DNA of 64,000 nucleotides, from NCBI RefSeq assembly GCF_900187605.1, contig NZ_FYEA01000006.1:186001-250000 (forward strand), given 5' to 3'. Made by a program: the position numbers and the translations under genes. Below, one piece after another: positions 27,091-35,449 of the stretch. This stretch comes from Pseudomonas sp. Irchel 3H7 (lineage in GTDB: Bacteria; Pseudomonadota; Gammaproteobacteria; Pseudomonadales; Pseudomonadaceae). The notes beneath the pieces are model-generated. The model saw only the letters and a program-made list of their open reading frames with translations, had not been told where the DNA came from and searched no databases. How positions within the stretch are numbered: the stretch's first letter is position 1; every line of letters begins with the position of its first letter.

Positions 27091-27519
27091 ATGACTCGAT
27101 TGCAAACACTCAAGTTGATTCAGATAGCCATTGCTCTTCCAGCCTATACCGTACCTTCAAGCACTACATTCGTCTTCACTCTTTGGTTCACCATCACCTC
27201 GACGGTCAACCTGTTCACCTCACAATCCTTTTCGGGTTGGGGGGCGATCATGTTGTTGCTTCTGTTGTCGCTGTTCTCGCAATGGGCATGCTGGAGCATT
27301 TTTTCCGACTCGCTGGAGGACTGCCCTTCTGTGCAACACCTGCCACTACTTGTACTTGGGGTATTATTAACACTGATTTTAGGTTTGAGTGCCTGGGTGC
27401 TTTTTCACATAGGCCTAATCTGGCTTATTTGCGGTACACAAGGTATTGCAGCCGGTGTGCTTTTGACGATCAATTGTGTGAGAAAAAGACGTCAAACTGG
27501 CGACATGCTCAGTAAATGA
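27091..27519 (+). CDS. Small integral membrane protein
   Basis: The 142-residue protein has about four hydrophobic segments ('FVFTLWFTITSTVNLF', 'IMLLLLLSLFSQWACWSIF', 'LPLLVLGVLLTLILGL', 'LIWLICGTQGIAAGVLL') and a basic C-terminus. Another frame starting at 27087 overlaps it fully but is cysteine- and histidine-rich and implausible. GGGAG lies a few bases upstream. Function unknown. Confidence 0.65.
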   Translation: MTRLQTLKLIQIAIALPAYTVPSSTTFVFTLWFTITSTVNLFTSQSFSGWGAIMLLLLLSLFSQWACWSIFSDSLEDCPSVQHLPLLVLGVLLTLILGLSAWVLFHIGLIWLICGTQGIAAGVLLTINCVRKRRQTGDMLSK

Positions 27520-27613
27520 GTTCATCAAGGTGTTTGCCTTTTGCTGAGGCTGGAAGCGTTAAGCAGATGTTCTCTATCAGCCTATGCAACTGCTCGGGTG
27601 CGGCAGCGTCCGG

Positions 27614-28156
27614 TCAAAAGACGCCACTCCCGAGCGGCTGCTTGCGGAAGAACAAGGTGATCTGGCCGACCTCCACACCGAACTTGGTCATGAACGAGCG
27701 ATTTATCAGGGTGTTCCTGTCCATCAAGTACATCCAGTCGTCTAGATCAACCTCGTACTCCTTGCCATCCACCGGAAGGTTCAGCACATATTTCCAGCGC
27801 AGTGCGTTGCCTGCCACCTCACCAAGCGCCTCGCCCACCACGTCGCCAGCGGTTCCGCGCCATTGGCCAGGGCCAGCAGGGGTTAGCGTCCACACCCGTT
27901 TTTGGGTAGTACCGTCACTGTAGGTAAACGACTCGTCGAGGATCAGTCTGCGACCTTCGGAGTGGCCATTTATGACCACATGAAAGCGCTTCATGACCTC
28001 GCCTGAGCGCTTTTGAAACATACCCCAAGCTTCGACCCGGCCCTCGAAGAATTCGCGCAACTCAAGCGTGGGGGGCTCTTGGCTGTAGGTCTGCACATCC
28101 ACCTGGCTGCAACTCGCAAGGCCAATGCATAACAGCAGTATCCATCTCTTGAGCAT
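27614..28156 (-). CDS. DUF3833 family lipoprotein
   Basis: The product has 180 residues with a lipoprotein signal ('LLLCIGLASCSQ', Cys about 16) and the DUF3833 body: 'FEGRVEAWGMFQKRSGEV', 'LDESFTYSDGTTQKRVW', 'NLPVDGKEYEVDLDDWMY'. ATG 28156 has GAGGA at good spacing; the ATG two codons upstream is too close. It should be anchored in an envelope membrane facing the periplasm. It lies just downstream of the lipocalin gene on the same strand and is likely co-transcribed. Confidence 0.85.
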   Translation of the reverse strand: MLKRWILLLCIGLASCSQVDVQTYSQEPPTLELREFFEGRVEAWGMFQKRSGEVMKRFHVVINGHSEGRRLILDESFTYSDGTTQKRVWTLTPAGPGQWRGTAGDVVGEALGEVAGNALRWKYVLNLPVDGKEYEVDLDDWMYLMDRNTLINRSFMTKFGVEVGQITLFFRKQPLGSGVF

Positions 28157-28199
28157 GCGCATTTCCTCAACGGTCTCCGGGCCTGGATAGCCCTGCTGA

Positions 28200-28757
28200 C
28201 TAAGGCTTGGTCGGATATGCCGGACGCCATATCAGTTTGCTCGTGTCATACCCCTGTTGCTGAGCAATCTTCAGCAGCTGTTCGCGGTTGACGCCGCTAA
28301 TTTCAGAGGCGCGTGAAAGCACCCAGAGATATTCCCGGTTCGGGTGGCCGACCAGTGCGAACTGGTAGGCGGGGTCGTGGTAAAGCACCCAATACTCACC
28401 TTTGGTTATTCCAGGTGCAATGCGACTGAACCAATTATCAAATTGCACCCACAGTTTGTCTGTCTTGCCTGGCTGCTGCGATTCGGCAATTCCGCGTACC
28501 TCTTTCCATTCGCCATCCTGTTCCCTGCAACGATTGGTGACGTCAATGCGGCCATCATCACGTAGACCATAATGCGCTTCTGACTGCTGGCAATTGCGCT
28601 GAAAGAACATGGGTAACCTGGCCTGTTCGTACCAGGTGCCCTGGTATTTTTGCAGGTCGACTTGCATGGTGGTGGGAGGGGGCTCCTGGCGTGAGCCAGC
28701 GCACCCTGCGAGTGCCACACCCAGACAAGAAAGCAGAACCATCTTGCGTATCAACAT
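28200..28757 (-). CDS. blc: Outer-membrane lipocalin (Blc-like)
   Basis: The 185-residue protein has a lipobox ('GVALAGC') and the lipocalin signature 'YQGTWYEQARLP', then 'EYWVLYHDPAYQFALVGHP' and 'YLWVLSRA', all typical of bacterial lipocalin Blc. GGAGG precedes the ATG by seven bases. Blc proteins bind fatty acids or lysophospholipids at the outer membrane and are induced by envelope stress. It forms an apparent two-gene unit with the DUF3833 lipoprotein. Confidence 0.88.
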   Translation of the reverse strand: MLIRKMVLLSCLGVALAGCAGSRQEPPPTTMQVDLQKYQGTWYEQARLPMFFQRNCQQSEAHYGLRDDGRIDVTNRCREQDGEWKEVRGIAESQQPGKTDKLWVQFDNWFSRIAPGITKGEYWVLYHDPAYQFALVGHPNREYLWVLSRASEISGVNREQLLKIAQQQGYDTSKLIWRPAYPTKP

Positions 28758-29323
28758 AGAGACCTCCAAATTGTCAGGACAAACGCACATGTCATTGGAG
28801 GTAGGTGAGGGTGAAAAGTGCTATCGATTTCTTGATGGCGGCGTTCACTGTTGGCACTGGCCGATTGCTGCCTTTCGCGATGGGCATTATCAGCCCAAAG
28901 CTGACATTCGGGTCGGGGTTTTCAATCGCGTCGAATGCTTTGCTTAATTGCAGAAGCGTTCGGCGCAGGGAAATGCTTCGATGCCGTTTCTTCGAGGAAA
29001 AAAATGTCCACCGTAAGTAGTCGGTACGATGGCCCGCTCATGTAGGCTGCCGTCCATTTTAACGACCTCTTACCTGGCCTTTAACGTCCTCAACTGATCA
29101 ACTTTCGTCATATAGTTCTAACTCATCAATTCTCGGCGCATCGCCCAACTAGGTGCGACAGACACACTGGCAACTGAGAGCCCCTTTTTCCCAGCGTCCA
29201 TTGATCTAGTCCAGAGCACTCATACCCGCCGATGCTCTAGACGGAATAGCTCCAAAGCGAAAATGGCGTTAGCATTCCGTCCACTCGGCTTAAACAGCCT
29301 GTTTTTCAGATCAGGGTCGCATT
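28758..29323. other. Divergent intergenic region, no gene seen
   Basis: This 566-base stretch separates the leftward blc unit from the rightward KaiC-like operon. Short frames are present but have neither ribosome sites nor recognisable products. It must carry two promoters; I cannot place them reliably. Confidence 0.4.
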
Positions 29324-30763
29324 TTGGAAAAGCTAAAACGCCTCGAAAGTGGAATCGAAGGGCTTGACGCTCTGCTCAAGGGCGGTCTGGTAGCAGGCTC
29401 TTCATACATAATCCAAGGGCGACCAGGGTCTGGAAAAACGATCTTGGCTAACCAGCTTGGGTTCCATCACGCGGAAAATGGGGGCCGTGTTCTGGTCGCA
29501 ACGCTATTGGCCGAGTCACATGATCGCCTTTTTCAGTTTCTTTCGACTCTGAGCTTTTTCGACGCTTCCAAGGTCGGGGCTGAAATCCAGTTTGTCAGCG
29601 CGTTTGATACCTTGGAAAACGAAGGTCTGGATGAGGTAGTGAAACTGCTCCGGCGCGAGATAAGCCGCCAAAAAGCCACAGTGATGGTGGTAGACGGCTT
29701 GCTCAATGCGCGCTCAAAAGCTGATTCGCACATCGACACCAAGAAATTCATTTCAGAGCTGCAAGGTCATGCAGCTTTCGCTGGTTGCACGGTGCTGTTT
29801 CTTACCAGTTCTCGCCTTGACGATGGCAGTCCTGAGCACACCATGGTTGATGGCGTGATTGAGATGGGCGAGGAGCTCTATGGCACTCGTTCGGTGCGTC
29901 GAATTCAGCTACGTAAAACTCGCGGCAGCGGAGCAATGACCGGTCTTCACGAGTGTGAAATTACCGACAATGGCTTGGTTGTTTATCCACGGCTCGAAAG
30001 TCTCTACAGCCATCCGTCCTCTCCCGACAGCGCAGACATGACGCGTATCGCCAGTGGCATTGAATCACTGGACGACATCTTAGGCGGAGGCCTGCACAGC
30101 TCCAGTGTTTCGCTGGTCATCGGCCCCTCCGGTATTGGTAAAACAACTCTCGGCCTCAAATTTTTGGCCGAGTCGACAGTGGAAGCTCCTGGCCTGCATT
30201 TTGGTTTCTACGAAAGTCCGCAACGGTTGCGACTCAAAGGCCAATCACTGGGTATCGATATCAAAGGCATGGAAGACAGCGGCGCCCTCAGCATCGCCTG
30301 GCAGCCTACAACTGAAGGCCTGCTGGATGGTCTAGGGGCACGACTTCTGAAGATCGTCGAGGAGAAGGGCATCAAGCGCCTTTTCATCGATAGCTTGAGC
30401 GGTATGACGCGAGTCTCGACAAATCCGGCGCGAATTACTGACTTCTTCAGTGCCCTGATGAACGAGTTGCGATCCAGGGGGGTCACTGTATTTGCATCCT
30501 GGGAAATGCGCGATCTATTTGGCTCCGAGGTCAGCGCACCAAACTCTGACCTGTCCAGCATCGTCGACAACCTGATGCTGATGCGATTCTCTGAGAATCA
30601 TTCTGAACTAAGCAGGACGCTTTCCATTCTTAAAGTACGAGACAGCTCCTACGATCCTTCGCGATTTGAGGTCGTGATCCGTGATCAAGACGTTTTCCTG
30701 AAAAAGGCTTCAAGACATGAACCTTCAGTCCCCACTGAGACCTCGCCCGGTTCAAAATCTTAA
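29324..30763 (+). CDS. KaiC-like double RecA-domain ATPase
   Basis: The 479-residue protein has two KaiC domains. The first has Walker A 'GRPGSGKT' (about 32-39) and a Walker B-like 'VMVVDGL'; the second has 'GPSGIGKTT' (about 268-276) and 'RLFIDSL'. Each begins with the KaiC hallmark 'SGIEGLDALLKGG' or 'SGIESLDDILGGG'. It starts at TTG with AGGG upstream. It is followed after 23 bases by a lone receiver protein, so it probably works in signalling. Outside cyanobacteria such proteins have no proven clock role. Confidence 0.85.
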   Translation: MEKLKRLESGIEGLDALLKGGLVAGSSYIIQGRPGSGKTILANQLGFHHAENGGRVLVATLLAESHDRLFQFLSTLSFFDASKVGAEIQFVSAFDTLENEGLDEVVKLLRREISRQKATVMVVDGLLNARSKADSHIDTKKFISELQGHAAFAGCTVLFLTSSRLDDGSPEHTMVDGVIEMGEELYGTRSVRRIQLRKTRGSGAMTGLHECEITDNGLVVYPRLESLYSHPSSPDSADMTRIASGIESLDDILGGGLHSSSVSLVIGPSGIGKTTLGLKFLAESTVEAPGLHFGFYESPQRLRLKGQSLGIDIKGMEDSGALSIAWQPTTEGLLDGLGARLLKIVEEKGIKRLFIDSLSGMTRVSTNPARITDFFSALMNELRSRGVTVFASWEMRDLFGSEVSAPNSDLSSIVDNLMLMRFSENHSELSRTLSILKVRDSSYDPSRFEVVIRDQDVFLKKASRHEPSVPTETSPGSKS

Positions 30764-30786
30764 GCCTTTGTGCGGGTTGAATTAAC

Positions 30787-31149
30787 ATGACTACCATCCT
30801 GGTCGTCGACGACGAGTATTTGATCGCTGACATTCTCAGCTTCGCGCTGGAGGATGAAGGTTTCATGGTAGTGACTGCTGGAAATGGTCGGAAAGGACTT
30901 GAGGTGCTCGATAGAGAACGGCCAGCGTTGATCATTACCGACTTTATGATGCCGGTGATGGACGGCCTGGAATTTGCCACAGCCGTCCGAGCTCTTCCGT
31001 CCGCTAATCATTTGCCAATCATTTTGATGAGCGGTGCTCAGGCACACATCGGTATGCAGAGATCGGATCTGTTTGATGCGGTGTTGGCAAAGCCATTCGA
31101 CATTGACTTGATCATTGCCGAAGTTAAAAAGCTCTTGGCAGCTGATTAG
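30787..31149 (+). CDS. Single-domain response regulator
   Basis: The 120-residue protein is a bare CheY-like receiver: acidic pair in 'VVDDEYLIAD', phospho-acceptor Asp in 'ITDFMMPVMDG', the conserved Ser/Thr in 'ILMSGA' and Lys in 'LAKPFD'. All key residues are intact. It has no output domain and follows the KaiC-like gene in the same operon, so it may relay phosphate to or from a kinase encoded elsewhere, or modulate the ATPase. Confidence 0.88.
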   Translation: MTTILVVDDEYLIADILSFALEDEGFMVVTAGNGRKGLEVLDRERPALIITDFMMPVMDGLEFATAVRALPSANHLPIILMSGAQAHIGMQRSDLFDAVLAKPFDIDLIIAEVKKLLAAD

Positions 31150-31452
31150 TGCAAGGCTTAACTATAGGCAACGGTTTATCTCAAGCTTGCCTCTGCTCAA
31201 GCTGTGTAGTGAGTTCCCGACTGGCATTACTTGTTATGGGTTTTTAGTTAAGGTGTGCAGCAATCTGCCTAGTAGGTGGAAATCTGCTCCGACTTACCCT
31301 GCCACGTAGCACCAACGCGCCTGAAGTGATTGGCACATTTCAGTACAAGCAGCACACCATCAAGTATTTGATCTTCGTTCAGCGAACGAAGCTAAAATCT
31401 GAAACGCTAACTTGAAGTGCGGCCCGTGATTTATGGTGTAACCTTCTGGTAT

Positions 31453-31470
31453 CACACACACACACACACA
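31453..31470 (+). repeat. (CA)9 dinucleotide tract in an mvaT-like leader
   Basis: Nine uninterrupted CA units end 13 bases before the ATG of the MvaT-family gene, just upstream of its weak GAGAA ribosome site. Such a tract can gain or lose units by slippage and would change leader spacing or structure. Confidence 0.9.
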
Positions 31471-31483
31471 TCGAGAATTTTTT

Positions 31484-31849
31484 ATGTCGAAACTTGCGGA
31501 ATTTCGCCAACTTGAAAAACACCTAGCTGAACAGCTCCAGGCCCTCGAAGCCTTAAAGGGCGATGCTGGCCTCAAGAAAGAAATCGAATTCGAAACCAAA
31601 CTGCGCGATTTGCTCGCAAAATACGGCTACAGCCTCAAGGACGTGATCAACCTGCTAGATCCACAAGCAGGTCGTCGCGCTCCAGCAGCCGAATCCAAAA
31701 CCGGTAGCCGCAAGCCTCGCCAATTGAAGGTTTATAAAAACCCTCACACAGGCGAAGTCGTAGAAACGAAGGGTGGCAATCACAAAACGCTGAAAGAGTG
31801 GAAAACAGAGCACGGCGCTGCGACCGTCGAGTCCTGGCTGACAAAGTGA
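31484..31849 (+). CDS. MvaT/MvaU-family H-NS-like nucleoid protein
   Basis: The 121-residue protein has the MvaT layout: an N-terminal coiled-coil oligomerisation region ('MSKLAEFRQLEKHLAEQLQA'), a linker, and a C-terminal DNA-binding domain with 'RQLKVYKNPHTGEVVETKGG' and 'NHKTLKEWKTEHG'. MvaT-type proteins bind A+T-rich DNA and silence foreign genes in Pseudomonas. Being in accessory DNA with a decayed paralogue 3 kb away, this is probably an extra copy rather than the core mvaT or mvaU. The transcript ends at a strong hairpin just after the stop. Confidence 0.9.
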   Translation: MSKLAEFRQLEKHLAEQLQALEALKGDAGLKKEIEFETKLRDLLAKYGYSLKDVINLLDPQAGRRAPAAESKTGSRKPRQLKVYKNPHTGEVVETKGGNHKTLKEWKTEHGAATVESWLTK

Positions 31850-31869
31850 TTTCGGTTTGAATGCAAAGA

Positions 31870-31890
31870 GGGCCCGAAAGGGCCCTTTTT
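31870..31890 (+). terminator. Terminator of the MvaT-family gene
   Basis: GGGCCC-GAAA-GGGCCC is followed by five T residues, 20 bases after the stop codon. A related hairpin follows the decayed copy at 35275. Confidence 0.9.
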
Positions 31891-32111
31891 ATTGCCGAAT
31901 TATTGGGAACGAACGGCGAAATCTATTTGGGGAATTTTTGCGGGGTTACGTGGTGCGGAGTGAAGATTCCAAGGGCGCTCGACACGTTTTCCTAGGTTTG
32001 GCCTCCGTTCGTCTGCAAGCCTCCTCGACCCTTCTTGACAGCAGAGACGTGTGGCGAAATACTCGACGCAAGATTCATATAGATGACTAGATAACAAGGT
32101 GAATAAAGTCG

Positions 32112-32843
32112 ATGAGTAGCCTCCCCAGTGACACTCGCCTGCCGCTCTACCAGCGTCTGCGTGATCAACTGGCTGAACAGATAGCCAAAAATCGCTGGCG
32201 CCCTGGCGAAGCGATTCCTACCGAGGCTGTGCTTTCAGCGGAGTATCAACTGTCCACCGGCACGGTACGCAAAGCGATTGATGCGCTGGTCATTGAGGGC
32301 ATCCTGGAGCGTCAGCAGGGGCGTGGGACGTTCATTCGTCGCCCCCAGTTTCAATCTTCTTTGTTTCGCTTCTTTCGTTTCCAGACCCCCTCTGGTGAGC
32401 GCCAGGTACCGGAGAGTCGCATCCTGTCGATCGAGCCAGTGCCTGCTCCTTCGGCAGTTGCGCAAGCGCTGGGGTTATCTGTCGATGCGCCGGTGATTCG
32501 CATTGTTCGTTTGCGTTTGCTGGAAGTTCAGCCAGTGCTTGCGGAAGAAATTTGGTTGCCGCGTAGCCGCTTCCAACCCTTGCTTGAGACCGATCTGAGT
32601 ATGAAAGGGCCACTGTTGTACCCGATCTACGAAGACCTCTGCGGCCAAGTTGTTGCCTCAGCAGAGGAGACCCTTACTGCGGAGTCGGTGAACGACGTGC
32701 ACGCGCGTTTATTGCAGGTGCCGATTAACAGCCCGGTGGTGGTGATCGAGCGGCTCGCTCGTGATTACGCCGGTACACCGCTGGAATGGCGTCGCTCTCG
32801 TGGGCACGCAGAACACTTCCGTTATAGCGTGGATATCCGCTAG
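32112..32843 (+). CDS. GntR-family regulator with UTRA domain
   Basis: The 243-residue protein has an N-terminal GntR winged helix ('PLYQRLRDQLAEQIAKNRW', 'LSAEYQLSTGTVRKAIDAL') and a C-terminal UTRA/HutC ligand domain ('VPINSPVVVIERLARDYAG', 'HFRYSVDI'). It heads a same-strand cassette with a transporter and an amidohydrolase, so it probably represses them and responds to the transported compound or its breakdown product. Confidence 0.9.
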   Translation: MSSLPSDTRLPLYQRLRDQLAEQIAKNRWRPGEAIPTEAVLSAEYQLSTGTVRKAIDALVIEGILERQQGRGTFIRRPQFQSSLFRFFRFQTPSGERQVPESRILSIEPVPAPSAVAQALGLSVDAPVIRIVRLRLLEVQPVLAEEIWLPRSRFQPLLETDLSMKGPLLYPIYEDLCGQVVASAEETLTAESVNDVHARLLQVPINSPVVVIERLARDYAGTPLEWRRSRGHAEHFRYSVDIR

Positions 32844-32975
32844 CGCCTGCCCCATAGCGAATTGCTCAGCGGCGCCCAAGTCGTCGCTGGTTTCCTCATT
32901 GTTTGCCAAAACTGGCCCTGTAGCGGTGCGGTTCGCTCTCGGCCGCCTTACGTTTCACCTATAAGGATAAGAACC

Positions 32976-34259
32976 ATGTTTAGCTGGTATCGCAAAGTCA
33001 CTCCTCGGGAGCGCAAAACGTTTTGGGCTTGCTTCGGCGGATGGTCGCTCGACGCACTGGAAGTACAAATGTTCGGCCTGGCGATTCCGGCGTTGATCGC
33101 CGCCTTCGCCTTGACCAAGGGAGATGCAGGGCTTATCAGCGGCGTTACTTTGGTCACTTCGGCCATTGGTGGCTGGGTAGGGGGGACGTTGTCCGACCGC
33201 TATGGCCGGGTGCGAACGCTGCAGTGGATGATTTTGTGGTTCTCGTTCTTTACCTTTTTATCGGCCTTCGTCACTGGCTTTCACCAACTGCTTATCGTCA
33301 AGGCATTGCAAGGCTTTGGTATAGGCGGGGAGTGGGCGGCCGGTGCGGTACTGATGGCCGAAACCATCAATCCGAAGTATCGCGGCAAGGTCATGGGTAC
33401 AGTCCAGAGTGCCTGGGCGGTGGGTTGGGGGCTAGCGGTCGGAATTTTTGCGCTGATCTATTCCTTCGTGCCGCAAGACATGGCCTGGCGGGTGATGTTC
33501 ATCATTGGCTTGCTGCCCTCGTTCCTTATCATCTGGGTACGGCGCAACGTTGAAGAACCCGACAGCTTCCAGCGCCTGCAAAAAGAACAGGCCATTCCGC
33601 AAAGCTTCTTCAAATCCTTGGCTGGGATATTCCGTCCGGAACTGATTCGCGTGACCTTGTTCGGCGGCCTGTTGGGGTTGGGCGCGCACGGTGGTTATCA
33701 CGCGGTAATGACGTGGCTGCCAACGTTCCTTAAGACCGAGCGTAACTTGTCGGTGCTGAACTCGGGCGGCTATTTGGCGGTGATAATCTTCGCTTTCTGG
33801 TGTGGGTGTGTGGTCAGCGGATTTATGATCGACCGAATTGGCCGTCGTAAAAATATTGTGTTGTTTGCGCTGGCTTGCGTTGTCACCGTGCAGTGCTATG
33901 TGTTCCTGCCACTGAGCAATACCCAGATGCTGTTCTTGGGATTCCCGCTCGGATTCTTCGCTGCGGGTATTCCTGCGAGCCTCGGGGCGCTGTTCAATGA
34001 GCTGTACCCTGCAGATGTTCGCGGTGCTGGAGTTGGGTTCTGCTACAACTTCGGCCGTGTGCTCTCTGCGGTGTTCCCATTCCTGGTCGGTCACATGAGC
34101 GACTCCATGTCCCTGGGTTCGGCGATTGGAATCGACGCCGGGATTGCCTATGGCGTAGCAGTGATCGCGGCACTTTGCTTGCCGGAAACCCGTGGCCGCA
34201 GTCTCGAAGCCACCGCCCCTGCCGTGTCGGTCAACAGCAACGAGAGCGCCCGTGCGTGA
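32976..34259 (+). CDS. MFS transporter, probably for an organic/aromatic acid
   Basis: From ATG 32976 (AAGGA eight bases upstream) the protein has 427 residues and about 12 hydrophobic segments. The MFS motif A appears as 'GGTLSDRYGRVRTL'; 'GIGGEWAAGAVLMAE' and 'VRRNVEEPDSF' match the sialic-acid/aromatic-acid:H+ symporter branch. The partner amidohydrolase suggests uptake of a lactone, aromatic acid or similar carboxylate. The substrate is not determined. Confidence 0.88.
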   Translation: MFSWYRKVTPRERKTFWACFGGWSLDALEVQMFGLAIPALIAAFALTKGDAGLISGVTLVTSAIGGWVGGTLSDRYGRVRTLQWMILWFSFFTFLSAFVTGFHQLLIVKALQGFGIGGEWAAGAVLMAETINPKYRGKVMGTVQSAWAVGWGLAVGIFALIYSFVPQDMAWRVMFIIGLLPSFLIIWVRRNVEEPDSFQRLQKEQAIPQSFFKSLAGIFRPELIRVTLFGGLLGLGAHGGYHAVMTWLPTFLKTERNLSVLNSGGYLAVIIFAFWCGCVVSGFMIDRIGRRKNIVLFALACVVTVQCYVFLPLSNTQMLFLGFPLGFFAAGIPASLGALFNELYPADVRGAGVGFCYNFGRVLSAVFPFLVGHMSDSMSLGSAIGIDAGIAYGVAVIAALCLPETRGRSLEATAPAVSVNSNESARA

Positions 34260-34278
34260 TAGCCATTATTTCTGATAG

Positions 34279-35151
34279 ATGAAACCCATGCCTGATACCC
34301 ATTTTACGCCGATCACCGGAATCGATTCCCATGCCCATGTGTTCAGTCGCAAGTTAAACCTGGTGACAGCGCGGCGCTACACCCCTGGCTACGATGCGAC
34401 GCTCCTGGAGTACCTGGAACATTTGCGAGTTCATAATCTGAGCCATGGCGTACTGGTGCAACCAAGCTTTCTAGGCACTGACAACAGCTACCTCTTAGAG
34501 GCGTTGCAGCAAGCGCCGCAGCATTTGCGCGGGGTTGTGGTGGTGGAGCGTGATGTCAGTCGTGACACGTTGAACGACATGGCCCGTTTGGGTGTGGTCG
34601 GCGTGCGTTTGAATCTGATGGGTAAGGCTTTGCCTGACTTTCGTGAAGCGGACTGGACAGAATTTTTCAACCACATCGCTGAACTGGACTGGCATGTCGA
34701 GCTGCACCGCCAAGTGGAGGACTTACCGGGACTGCTGCACCAACTGATGCCATTCGGCATAAAACTTGTGATCGATCATTTCGGTCGTCCTGATGCACGT
34801 TTGAGCGTTGATCAACCAGGCTTTCGCGAGATGCTAAAGCTAGGGGGAAGCGGGCAGATATGGATGAAGGCTTCTGGGATCTATCGATTGGCAGGTACGG
34901 ATCAACAGAATCTAAAATTCGCCCGGAGTGCAATGTCAATGCTGGAGCAGAGTTTCGGTCTTCACCGTCTCGTGTGGGGCAGCGATTGGCCACACACCCA
35001 GCATGAAGACAGCATTGGTTTTTGTACGGTTGTAGAGCAACTTCAAGCGCTGGAGTGTTCGAGTCAGCTTATGCGGTCTTTGCTAGTGGAAGCGCCTGGA
35101 GAGTTATTCGGATTTCATTCTGACTGTGAACGATTAACTCCCGGCGGCTAG
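34279..35151 (+). CDS. Amidohydrolase-2 family hydrolase (PDC-lactonase-like)
   Basis: The 290-residue protein is a TIM-barrel amidohydrolase: 'GIDSHAHVF' (H-x-H on strand 1), 'HVELHRQVEDL', 'LVIDHFGRP' and 'RLVWGSDWPHTQHED' with the C-terminal catalytic Asp. It resembles 2-pyrone-4,6-dicarboxylate lactonase and related TIM-barrel carboxylate hydrolases. It is 19 bases after the MFS gene and thus in the same operon. It should hydrolyse a lactone or decarboxylate a ring acid taken up by the transporter; the exact reaction is an inference. Confidence 0.85.
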   Translation: MKPMPDTHFTPITGIDSHAHVFSRKLNLVTARRYTPGYDATLLEYLEHLRVHNLSHGVLVQPSFLGTDNSYLLEALQQAPQHLRGVVVVERDVSRDTLNDMARLGVVGVRLNLMGKALPDFREADWTEFFNHIAELDWHVELHRQVEDLPGLLHQLMPFGIKLVIDHFGRPDARLSVDQPGFREMLKLGGSGQIWMKASGIYRLAGTDQQNLKFARSAMSMLEQSFGLHRLVWGSDWPHTQHEDSIGFCTVVEQLQALECSSQLMRSLLVEAPGELFGFHSDCERLTPGG

Positions 35152-35165
35152 GGAGCAGGCTGTTG

Positions 35166-35275
35166 AACCGGTAAATTGGTGAGTTCGTTGAAGCAAGAGC
35201 GGGAATAACAAGACGTTGAAGGTGTGGATAGCTGAACACGGGTCTGCCACTGTCGAGTCTAGGCTCACCAAGTAA
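35166..35275 (+). pseudogene. Decayed 3' end of an MvaT-family gene
   Basis: The last codons before the TAA at 35273 read 'GNNKTLKVWIAEHGSATVES' and 'RLTK', matching the C-terminus of the intact gene at 31484 ('GNHKTLKEWKTEHGAATVES'). One frame over and just upstream, 'GEFVEARAG' matches 'GEVVETKGG', so there is a frameshift and an internal stop. The remnant begins within about 15 bases of the amidohydrolase stop and is followed by the same type of terminator as the intact gene. Confidence 0.85.
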
Positions 35276-35293
35276 ATTCTGCTTGAATACAAG

Positions 35294-35319
35294 AAAGGGC
35301 TCTTTGAGGGCCCTTTTTA
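35294..35319 (+). terminator. Terminator after decayed mvaT-like copy
   Basis: AAAGGGC pairs with GCCCTTT around an 8-11 base loop, followed by T residues. It is the diverged counterpart of the hairpin at 31870 and now probably ends the transporter-amidohydrolase transcript. Confidence 0.75.
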
Positions 35320-35449
35320 ATAGCTCCAAACATGGTTACTTGTGACGTCACCGTTCCCTTTAGTCGAGTGGCGTGTGTCATCCAGTCTTTTCTGCGCGTT
35401 ATAGATTCAACGACCACCCGCAGCATGCGCGTGAAATGCAGCGTTCCTA

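Noticed and set aside
27087..27515. 142-codon frame overlapping the small membrane protein gene
   Set aside because: It shares the ribosome site, but its translation is irregular and rich in His and Cys; the frame at 27091 gives clean membrane segments.
28805..29020. 71-codon frame in the gap before the KaiC-like gene
   Set aside because: No ribosome-binding site, no motif, and irregular composition.
33432..34094. 220-codon minus-strand frame inside the MFS transporter
   Set aside because: Low-complexity Glu/Gln/His-rich translation with no start signal; the plus-strand transporter accounts for the sequence.
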